Translations under genes and position numbers: made by a program | Notes under the pieces: model-generated | The model's database searches: none | Told to the model about the DNA's origin: nothing | Seen by the model: the letters and a program-made list of their open reading frames with translations, nothing else | In this document: in pieces, positions 1 through 4,912 of the stretch | How the letters are laid out: every line of letters begins with the position of its first letter | How positions within the stretch are numbered: the stretch's first letter is position 1 | NCBI GenBank assembly: GCA_003447895.1 | Contig: DLYC01000015.1 | Location: 1 to 7,042, forward strand | Source: Lachnospiraceae bacterium | GTDB lineage: Bacteria > Bacillota > Clostridia > Lachnospirales > Lachnospiraceae | Reading direction: 5' to 3' | Length of the DNA stretch: 7,042 nucleotides

Positions 1-53
1 GGCAGTGACTTCATCCAGCAACCGGTAATGAAACGGCACTTAGGGAGGCGCCA

Positions 54-374
54 ATGGCATATAAGACATCTTCAAACGCCAGTACACGGGAACAAAACCG
101 GCTGAATTTATGGCTCTCCGTTGTGGTCGTCGGATTTTTGATCGTTGTGATCATGGTTGCCTGTTTTGGCCTGTTCCAGAAGCTTCGCAGCAACAATGAG
201 AGAATCGCTGAATTAAACAGAGAGATCGAGTTAGAAAAGCAGCGGAAACTGGAGATCGAAGAATTCAGGGAATATACCGAGACAAGAGAGTACATCGAAG
301 AAATTGCCAGGGAAAAACTCGGACTGGTTTATGAAGGAGAGATCATCTTCAAGGAAGAATCGGTGGATCAATGA
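54..374 (+). CDS. divIC: DivIC/FtsB-family septum formation initiator
   Basis: This is a small bitopic membrane protein of the divisome. In Firmicutes DivIC works with FtsL and DivIB at the division septum to support septal wall synthesis. The 106-residue product has a short polar cytoplasmic N-terminus (1-17), one hydrophobic segment (about 19-41), a charged heptad-like coiled coil rich in Glu, Arg and Lys (about 43-73), and the family's C-terminal signature: YTETREYIEEIAREKLG at 74-90, followed by a short beta-like tail containing EGEIIFKE. The length is a little below the roughly 125 residues of the B. subtilis protein. The ATG at 54 is well supported by AGGGAGG at 42-48, five bases upstream. 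The stop codon lies inside a hairpin that leads towards tilS. Membership of the DivIC/FtsB/FtsL-like superfamily is clear. The DivIC name rests on the tilS-hpt-ftsH context, because family members are too short to separate confidently by sequence. Confidence 0.88.
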   Translation: MAYKTSSNASTREQNRLNLWLSVVVVGFLIVVIMVACFGLFQKLRSNNERIAELNREIELEKQRKLEIEEFREYTETREYIEEIAREKLGLVYEGEIIFKEESVDQ

Positions 375-405
375 GCTGTCGCGCTGCGGCGGCTCATTTT
401 GTATT
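370..405 (+). terminator. Terminator-like hairpin overlapping the divIC stop codon
   Basis: Bases 370-381 can pair with 387-398 to give a 12-bp stem (two G-U pairs) with a five-base loop. The stem is followed by TTGTATT, a moderately U-rich tail as in an intrinsic terminator. The 5' arm contains the divIC stop codon (372-374), so a ribosome finishing divIC would cover it. The structure could reduce read-through into tilS. The U tract is imperfect, so it may be partial or only an attenuator. Confidence 0.45.
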
Positions 406-416
406 AGCAATGAGCC
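391..416 (+). promoter_or_regulatory. Alternative hairpin competing with the divIC-tilS terminator
   Basis: GGCTCATT (391-398) is perfectly complementary to AATGAGCC (409-416), with a ten-base loop between them. The 391-398 arm is also the 3' arm of the terminator-like hairpin that begins at 370, so only one of the two can form. No U tract follows this second hairpin, which fits an antiterminator role. The pairing is seen directly in the sequence. The regulatory role is inference. Confidence 0.35.
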
Positions 417-460
417 ATCCGCACCGACAACTCCATTCCAAAGCAAGATGAAAGAATTGT

Positions 461-1978
461 ATGAGTATGATCGATCAGGTATATCACTACATGACAGAAC
501 ATCATATGATCCATTCGGGCAGCAGAATTCTCGTCGCTGTCTCCGGAGGGGCGGACTCAATGTGCCTTTTGGAGGTGCTGAGAGAGCTTCAGAAGAGGCT
601 TCCGTTTGAAATCCGGGCCCTTCATGTGCACCACGGGCTCAGGGAGAGCGCGGAGAGGGACCTGAATTATGTCTCGGATTTCTGCAGCAAGGCGGAAATC
701 CCACTTAAGCTTGTGAGAGTAGACGCGGCAAAATATGCCTCCCGGAACGGCCTCAGCCTGGAGGAAGGTGCAAGAAGCCTAAGGTACGCCGCACTTGAGC
801 AAGCTGCAACAGAGTGGGACCGGGAAGCTGCACAAAGCAACTGCAGCACAGAGTGGGACCTCGAACCCGCACACTCCCCACAAACTGAGCCCTGCCGCAT
901 CGCCGTCGCCCATCATGTGGAGGACCAGGCGGAAACCGTCCTGTTCAATCTGGTCCGCGGCAGCAGACTGACGGGTGTCAGAGGAATGCTTCCCGTGAAC
1001 GGCAGGATCATAAGGCCGCTTCTGGGCAGCCGCCGCCCGCAGATCGAGCGCTTTCTGACGGAGCACGGAATCGACTGGTGTGAGGACGAGACAAACGAGG
1101 ATACCACCTATACGAGGAACCTCCTTCGAAGGGAGGTGATCCCCCTTTTGGAGAAGATCAATCCCAAAGCCTGCGAGCACCTTGCCGGGACCGCGGAGGA
1201 GGCCGCGGAAACGGAAGAATTCCTAAGTGAGAAGACCCAAAGAGCGCTCCGGCGCTGTCGGAAGCAGACATCCGACTCCCCCCATGGGCCAAAAGATACC
1301 TGCCATACCGTTCTCGACATTCCCTCCCTTCTCGGAGAGCCTCCGCTTCTTCAGAGAAGAGTTGTGTATGCGGTAATTGCAGAAGCGATGGGAACCAGGA
1401 AGGATCTGCAGAGTGTCCACGTGCAGGATGTCCTCAAGGTCGCCCGGAAAGCCGGAAACGGAGAGATTTCCCTTCCCGGCGGCGTAAGGGCTGCCAAAGT
1501 ATACGATGAGCTGCATGTAATTGCGACTGCCGCCCAACAGGCCTCGCAGGCCATGGATCCGCCGGCCTCCTCCGCGCCGCCGCAAGCATGTCCCCCCGCC
1601 CAGGCCCGCCCGCGCCGGTGGCCCGAGAGCGAGGAGGAGTACAGGTGGAGGGTTCTGGTTTTTGACGGGGATATGGGGGCAGTGCCGCGAATAAGGTGTA
1701 CGAAATGGTTCGATTATGATAAAATAGGGACGTTTCCGATATTCCGAACAAGGCGGGAGGGCGACCGGATGACCCTTGACGAGGAAGGCCGGTCCAAGAG
1801 CATCGCGCGGATGATGATCGACGAGAAGGTGCCCCCGCAGGAGCGGAAGCGGATCGTTCTGCCGACGGCAGGGAGGGAAGTCCTGTGGTTTCCGGGAGGA
1901 CGGATCAGCGCCGCGTATATGGTGGAGCCCACGACTGAGCGGGTGCTCGAAATCACGTGGGATTCGGAAGAGCAATGA
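461..1978 (+). CDS. tilS: tRNA(Ile)-lysidine synthetase TilS
   Basis: TilS uses ATP to join lysine to C34 of the CAU-anticodon tRNA-Ile, so that this tRNA reads AUA and is charged with isoleucine. It is normally an essential cytoplasmic enzyme. The 505-residue product starts with the PP-loop ATP pyrophosphatase motif SGGADS (28-33). HVHHGLR (55-61), the EEGARSLRYAAL helix (101-112), HHVEDQAET (151-159), the DETN loop (209-212) and YTRNLLR (217-223) follow. The C-terminal TilS domain begins near RTRREGDRM (429-437). All expected catalytic-domain motifs are present, so the gene looks intact. Two departures are visible: a duplicated 13-residue insert at 117-142, and a Pro/Ala/Gln-rich linker at about 357-388 before the C-terminal domain. 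The start is uncertain between ATG 461 and in-frame ATG 467. The Shine-Dalgarno is weak (AAAGAA at 451-456), and M3-I4 matches where related proteins usually begin. hpt and ftsH follow on the same strand. Confidence 0.96.
   Translation: MSMIDQVYHYMTEHHMIHSGSRILVAVSGGADSMCLLEVLRELQKRLPFEIRALHVHHGLRESAERDLNYVSDFCSKAEIPLKLVRVDAAKYASRNGLSLEEGARSLRYAALEQAATEWDREAAQSNCSTEWDLEPAHSPQTEPCRIAVAHHVEDQAETVLFNLVRGSRLTGVRGMLPVNGRIIRPLLGSRRPQIERFLTEHGIDWCEDETNEDTTYTRNLLRREVIPLLEKINPKACEHLAGTAEEAAETEEFLSEKTQRALRRCRKQTSDSPHGPKDTCHTVLDIPSLLGEPPLLQRRVVYAVIAEAMGTRKDLQSVHVQDVLKVARKAGNGEISLPGGVRAAKVYDELHVIATAAQQASQAMDPPASSAPPQACPPAQARPRRWPESEEEYRWRVLVFDGDMGAVPRIRCTKWFDYDKIGTFPIFRTRREGDRMTLDEEGRSKSIARMMIDEKVPPQERKRIVLPTAGREVLWFPGGRISAAYMVEPTTERVLEITWDSEEQ
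809..886 (+). repeat. In-frame 39-bp tandem duplication inside tilS
   Basis: Two adjacent 39-base units, 809-847 and 848-886, encode TEWDREAAQSNCS and TEWDLEPAHSPQT. The first twelve bases are identical (ACAGAGTGGGAC), and later positions have diverged at both base and residue level. Seven residues are identical and the last is Ser/Thr. The duplication keeps frame. It lies in the segment between the Arg/Tyr-containing helix and the HHxxDQAET strand, where related TilS proteins usually have only a short loop. Confidence 0.75.
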
Positions 1979-2114
1979 GCGCAGGCCTCCGCGAATGCGC
2001 CCAAACAGTGCCAGCCGGAACGGCCGGCGCGAGTAACGAAGGACGGAATCAGCAGCTGAAGCAATCAACCAAGGCACAATGAACACTACGGAAAACAAAT
2101 AATAAGGGGATGCT

Positions 2115-2645
2115 ATGCGCGAAGTAATTAAAGAACTCATCAGCGAAGAGAAGGTAAACGAGAGGATCAAGGAGCTCGGCGCTCAGATCACGAAGGACTA
2201 TGCGGGAAAGAGTGTCCATCTGGTTTGTATTCTCAAGGGGGCCTGCTTTTTCATGTGTGAGCTGGCCAAGAGAATTGAAGTTCCGGTCTCCATGGACTTT
2301 ATGACTGTATCGAGCTACGGAAGCGGAACCAAGTCAACCGGCGTCGTGAGGATCCGCAAGGACCTGGATGACCCGATCGATGATCTGGAGGTCCTGATTG
2401 TTGAAGATATCGTTGACTCCGGAAGAACGCTGTACTATCTCACGGAGATTTTTAAGGAGAGAGGCTGCGCGAGCGTTCGCACATGCACACTGCTCGACAA
2501 GCCCGAGCGCCGCGTAGTGGATCTGGATGTCGACTACACGGGCTTTGTGATCCCGGATCAGTTCGTGGTCGGCTACGGCATGGACTACGACCAGAAGTAC
2601 AGGGACCTTCCGTTTATCGGCGTCGTCAATTTTGAAGAGGACTGA
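2115..2645 (+). CDS. hpt: Hypoxanthine phosphoribosyltransferase
   Basis: This cytoplasmic purine-salvage enzyme transfers phosphoribose from PRPP to hypoxanthine, and usually also guanine, to form IMP or GMP. The 176-residue length is typical of bacterial HPRT. Visible motifs are the LKG pyrophosphate loop (40-42), the flexible SSYGSGTKSTG catalytic loop (66-76), the PRPP-binding motif VEDIVDSGRTL (96-106), LLDKP with the base-contacting Lys (126-130), and PDQFVVGYGMDYDQKYRDLP (147-166). ATG 2115 has AAGGGGA at 2104-2110, four bases upstream. An ATG at 2110 is in another frame and is not used. The gene is 136 bases after tilS and 48 before ftsH, with no convincing terminator on either side, so co-transcription is likely. 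Fused or interacting TilS-HPRT proteins are known in other Firmicutes. Here the two are separate and both look complete. Guanine versus hypoxanthine preference cannot be read from the sequence. Confidence 0.96.
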   Translation: MREVIKELISEEKVNERIKELGAQITKDYAGKSVHLVCILKGACFFMCELAKRIEVPVSMDFMTVSSYGSGTKSTGVVRIRKDLDDPIDDLEVLIVEDIVDSGRTLYYLTEIFKERGCASVRTCTLLDKPERRVVDLDVDYTGFVIPDQFVVGYGMDYDQKYRDLPFIGVVNFEED

Positions 2646-2682
2646 ACGCCGGCAATACAGACATTTTGAGAATTTAGAAACT

Positions 2683-2696
2683 GAGGTAATGTTTTG
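2683..2696 (+). promoter_or_regulatory. Ribosome binding site and TTG start of ftsH
   Basis: GAGGT at 2683-2687 is six bases from TTG 2694. In the ftsH frame a TGA at 2682-2684 closes the reading frame upstream and no ATG occurs before codon 15, which sits at the first membrane helix. TTG is therefore the likely start. ATG 2689 is out of frame, only one base from the Shine-Dalgarno, and runs into a stop after 15 codons. Confidence 0.8.
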
Positions 2697-4529
2697 GACA
2701 AGAATCAGAATCCGAGAAGAATTAACAGCCTGCTGATGCCGGTGATCATACTTCTTCTGTTTATCTTTCTTTTTATGCCCCTCATGAGGGATTCGTTTTC
2801 GTCCGGGCAGGGGGTCTACAAGCTGGAGGATTTTCAGGAGGACCTCAAGGCGGGCAAGGTGACGGATGTCGCGATCTCGCCTAACCGCGAGAATGACACG
2901 GGATACGCGTCGGTCACGCTCAGTGACGGGACCAGGCAGATCCTGTACGCCACACAGATCGCCGTGATCGAAGAGACTGCGCGCGAGGGCGGCATCAAGC
3001 CGACCGTGAAGGACATTCCCGCGCAGAATACTTTTATGATGTCGGTCTTTCCGTCGCTTCTGATCGTCGCGGTCTGCATGTTCTTCTTCTACATGATGAA
3101 TGCCCAGAACATGGGCGGCGGATCGAACGCCAAGATGATGAATTTCGGAAAGAGCAAGGCGAAGCTGTCGGCCAACAGCGGCGTGACGCTCACGGATGTG
3201 GCGGGGCTTCAGGAGGAGAAGGAGGATCTCGAGGAGATCATCGATTTTTTGAAGGATCCGGGCAAGTATACGAAGCTGGGCGCGCGCATTCCCAAGGGAG
3301 TCCTGCTCGAAGGCGCCCCCGGAACAGGCAAAACATTGCTGGCCAAGGCAGTCGCCGGAGAAGCCGGTGTTCCCTTCTTCAGCATTTCGGGTTCGGATTT
3401 TGTGGAGATGTTCGTCGGTGTCGGCGCAAGCCGCGTCCGGGACATGTTTGACGAAGCCAAGAAGAACGCGCCCTGCATCGTCTTTATCGATGAGATCGAC
3501 GCGGTCGCGCGCCGCAGAGGCACGGGCCTTGGCGGCTCCCACGACGAGCGCGAGCAGACGCTGAACCAGCTGCTCGTGGAGATGGACGGCTTCGGCGTCA
3601 ATGAGGGCATTATCGTCATGGCGGCGACAAACCGCGTCGACGTCCTCGATCCCGCGATCCTGCGTCCGGGCCGCTTTGACCGGAAGATCTCCGTGGCAAG
3701 GCCGGATGTCAAGGGGCGCGAAGATATTCTTCGGGTGCACTCGAGAGAGAAGCCTCTGGCGGAAGACGTCGACCTTAAGGAGATCGCGCGCACGACGGCG
3801 GGATTTTCGGGGGCAGACCTGGAAAACCTCATCAACGAGGCGGCCATCGGCGCGGCGAGAGCGAACCGCTCTTACATCACGCAGGCCGATATCAAGGATG
3901 CCTTCATCAAGGTCGGGATCGGCAAGGAGAAGAAGAGCCATGTGATCACCGAGGAGGAGAAGCGCATTACGGCTTTCCACGAGTCCGGCCACGCTATTTT
4001 GTTCCATGAGCTGCCCAAGGTGGGAAAGGTATACACGATCTCGATCATTCCGACCGGCATGGGCGCGGGCGGCTACACAATGCAGCTGCCTGAGAAGGAC
4101 GAGATGTACATGACCAAGGGGCGCATGCTCCAGGAGATCATGGTGAGCCTGGGCGGCCGCATCGCGGAGGAGCTGGTGCTCGACGACATCACGACGGGCG
4201 CTTCGGCGGACATCCGCCAGGCGACCAACATCGCAAGGCACATGGTCATGCGCTACGGCATGTCTGAGAAGATCGGAACCATCAACTACGAGCAGGAGAC
4301 GGACGACGTCTTCCTCGGCTACGACCTCGGGCACGAGAACAAGAACAGCGAGTTCATTGCCGGCGAGATCGACAAGGAAGTGCGCCGCATCATCTCGGAG
4401 TGCTATGAGAAGGCAAAGGAGATCATCCTGGCCAACCGGGATGTGCTCTACAAGTCGGCGGACCTTCTGATGGAGAAGGAAAAGATCACCGGCGAGGAGT
4501 TCGACGCGCTGTTCACCGAGGCGGCGTAA
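2694..4529 (+). CDS. ftsH: ATP-dependent zinc metalloprotease FtsH
   Basis: FtsH is a hexameric, membrane-anchored AAA+ protease that removes misfolded or regulatory membrane and cytoplasmic proteins. The 611-residue product has membrane helix 1 at about 14-30, an extracytoplasmic FtsH_ext domain at about 31-113, and membrane helix 2 at about 114-136. The AAA+ module carries Walker A GAPGTGKT (207-214), the pore motif FVG (240-242), Walker [10 protein letters not shown] (262-270), and a second region of homology from ATNR (311) to the arginine fingers near R324 and R327. The peptidase has zinc motif HESGH (429-433) and a likely third ligand D506 in GASAD. The first Walker A residues read EGAPG, a minor variant of the more common VGPPG. 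Length and order are normal and all catalytic residues are present. The start is TTG. A strong terminator lies about 90 bases after the stop, so this is the last gene of the unit. Most of this gene has high GC at third positions. Confidence 0.98.
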   Translation: MDKNQNPRRINSLLMPVIILLLFIFLFMPLMRDSFSSGQGVYKLEDFQEDLKAGKVTDVAISPNRENDTGYASVTLSDGTRQILYATQIAVIEETAREGGIKPTVKDIPAQNTFMMSVFPSLLIVAVCMFFFYMMNAQNMGGGSNAKMMNFGKSKAKLSANSGVTLTDVAGLQEEKEDLEEIIDFLKDPGKYTKLGARIPKGVLLEGAPGTGKTLLAKAVAGEAGVPFFSISGSDFVEMFVGVGASRVRDMFDEAKKNAPCIVFIDEIDAVARRRGTGLGGSHDEREQTLNQLLVEMDGFGVNEGIIVMAATNRVDVLDPAILRPGRFDRKISVARPDVKGREDILRVHSREKPLAEDVDLKEIARTTAGFSGADLENLINEAAIGAARANRSYITQADIKDAFIKVGIGKEKKSHVITEEEKRITAFHESGHAILFHELPKVGKVYTISIIPTGMGAGGYTMQLPEKDEMYMTKGRMLQEIMVSLGGRIAEELVLDDITTGASADIRQATNIARHMVMRYGMSEKIGTINYEQETDDVFLGYDLGHENKNSEFIAGEIDKEVRRIISECYEKAKEIILANRDVLYKSADLLMEKEKITGEEFDALFTEAA

Positions 4530-4554
4530 GCGGCCAAAATAGTGTAAGCGGTCA
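4526..4554 (+). repeat. 11-bp direct repeat at the ftsH stop codon
   Basis: GTAAGCGGCCA (4526-4536) recurs as GTAAGCGGTCA (4544-4554), one mismatch and exactly 18 bases apart. The first copy includes the ftsH TAA stop, and the second places another TAA in the same frame. It may be a remnant of a small duplication. No function is evident. Confidence 0.4.
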
Positions 4555-4621
4555 GAGCCACCGCCTGAATGGTATTGAAACAAGTCTGTTGACAGAGGGG
4601 GAACCGGCCCGGAGCCGGCGG

Positions 4622-4654
4622 ATCTTCCGCTCCCTGTGAGCGGAAGATTCTTTT
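4622..4654 (+). terminator. Intrinsic terminator after ftsH
   Basis: ATCTTCCGCT (4622-4631) pairs perfectly with AGCGGAAGAT (4639-4648). A further C-G pair at 4632/4638 and a G-T pair at 4621/4649 can extend the stem. The loop is short and the stem is followed by TCTTTT. A small 5-bp GC hairpin (4604-4618) sits directly before it. Its position about 90 bases after the ftsH stop makes it the probable end of the tilS-hpt-ftsH transcript. Confidence 0.85.
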
Positions 4655-4661
4655 GGGGGAT

Positions 4662-4828
4662 ACGTTAAACGATTAATTATGGATACTGCACAATTCACCA
4701 CATATCGATTTGTGAACTTTGTGAATTCTGCGAATTTATCTTTGGGGAAGGATTTGCTACTATACACTTGTAACCCCCCAATACATTATAAGTTTTTGCT
4801 ATACCCCATTTAGAAGAATACCTTCTCT
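4662..4828 (+). promoter_or_regulatory. AT-rich promoter region before the GH13 gene
   Basis: The gap between ftsH and the GH13 gene (4530-4909) contains no ORF I can support. After the ftsH terminator, base composition switches to AT-rich DNA quite unlike the flanking genes. Promoter-like hexamers are present, but none pairs ideally. TACTAT (4758-4763), TATAAG (4787-4792) and TATACC preceded by TGC (4797-4805) resemble -10 boxes. TTGTAA (4768-4773) and TTGCTA (4796-4801) resemble -35 boxes. TTGCTA lies 17 bases from TACCTT (4819-4824). A GH13 promoter in this stretch is likely, but I cannot fix its exact position. Confidence 0.35.
4711..4737 (+). repeat. Three 9-bp tandem repeats, operator-like
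   Basis: Three consecutive 9-base units, TGTGAACTT, TGTGAATTC and TGCGAATTT, fit TGYGAAYTY. The last two also form the dyad AATTC-TGC-GAATT (4724-4736). An inverted match, AATTCAC, occurs at 4692-4698. The cluster lies just upstream of the promoter-like hexamers of the GH13 gene, where a transcription factor could bind. It does not match the usual CcpA cre or MalR operator patterns that I know, so the binding protein is unknown. Confidence 0.45.
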
Positions 4829-4861
4829 AAAAAAGACAGTCCCCCAAGCGCTGTCTTTTTT
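4829..4861 (+). terminator. Terminator hairpin in the leader of the GH13 gene
   Basis: AAAAAAGACAG (4829-4839) is perfectly complementary to CTGTCTTTTTT (4851-4861), giving an 11-bp stem, an 11-base loop and a six-T run, with an A run on the other side. As a terminator it could work in both directions. It sits 48 bases before the GH13 start codon and downstream of every promoter-like hexamer I can find. It could therefore act on the gene's own leader as an attenuator, unless a promoter is hidden in 4862-4890. Confidence 0.75.
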
Positions 4862-4897
4862 ACGTTGTATAGCTTTAACTGGAAAATGAATGGTAAC

Positions 4898-4912
4898 AAG
4901 GGGGATTCTATG
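4898..4912 (+). promoter_or_regulatory. Ribosome binding site deciding the GH13 start
   Basis: AAGGGGG (4898-4904) is five bases before ATG 4910. The same frame is open back to TTG 4865 and contains ATG 4886, but neither has a Shine-Dalgarno, and TTG 4865 follows directly on the terminator hairpin. ATG 4910 is therefore the best start. Confidence 0.85.

Noticed and set aside
1..53. Possible 3' end of an upstream gene
   Set aside because: One frame ends at a TAA at 26-28, followed by the divIC Shine-Dalgarno, which would suit an upstream operon partner. Only eight codons are visible, so nothing can be identified.
304..609. Plus-strand open frame bridging divIC and tilS
   Set aside because: It overlaps the ends of both real genes in another frame, has no family resemblance, and its initiation site inside divIC has no good Shine-Dalgarno.
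2014..2028. GC hairpin between tilS and hpt
   Set aside because: It is a 5-bp stem (GCCGG/CCGGC) without a T run, so it is not a convincing terminator, and gene spacing suggests co-transcription.
1223..2170. Minus-strand open frame of 315 codons across tilS and the start of hpt
   Set aside because: It is a shadow of tilS with low-complexity Arg/Pro/Leu content and no domain. It spans two real genes on the other strand.
2334..4583. Long open frame of 749 codons on the minus strand across ftsH
   Set aside because: It is antisense to the intact, motif-complete ftsH. Its translation is rich in Arg, His, Leu and Val with no recognisable domain, as expected from the mirror of a gene with high third-position GC.
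4589..4594. Perfect TTGACA -35 box after ftsH
   Set aside because: The DNA 16-18 bases downstream is GC-rich with no -10-like hexamer, and a strong terminator follows almost at once.
4865..4909. N-terminal extension of the GH13 protein from TTG 4865
   Set aside because: There is no Shine-Dalgarno for TTG 4865, and it follows directly on the terminator hairpin. ATG 4910 has a strong, well-spaced site.
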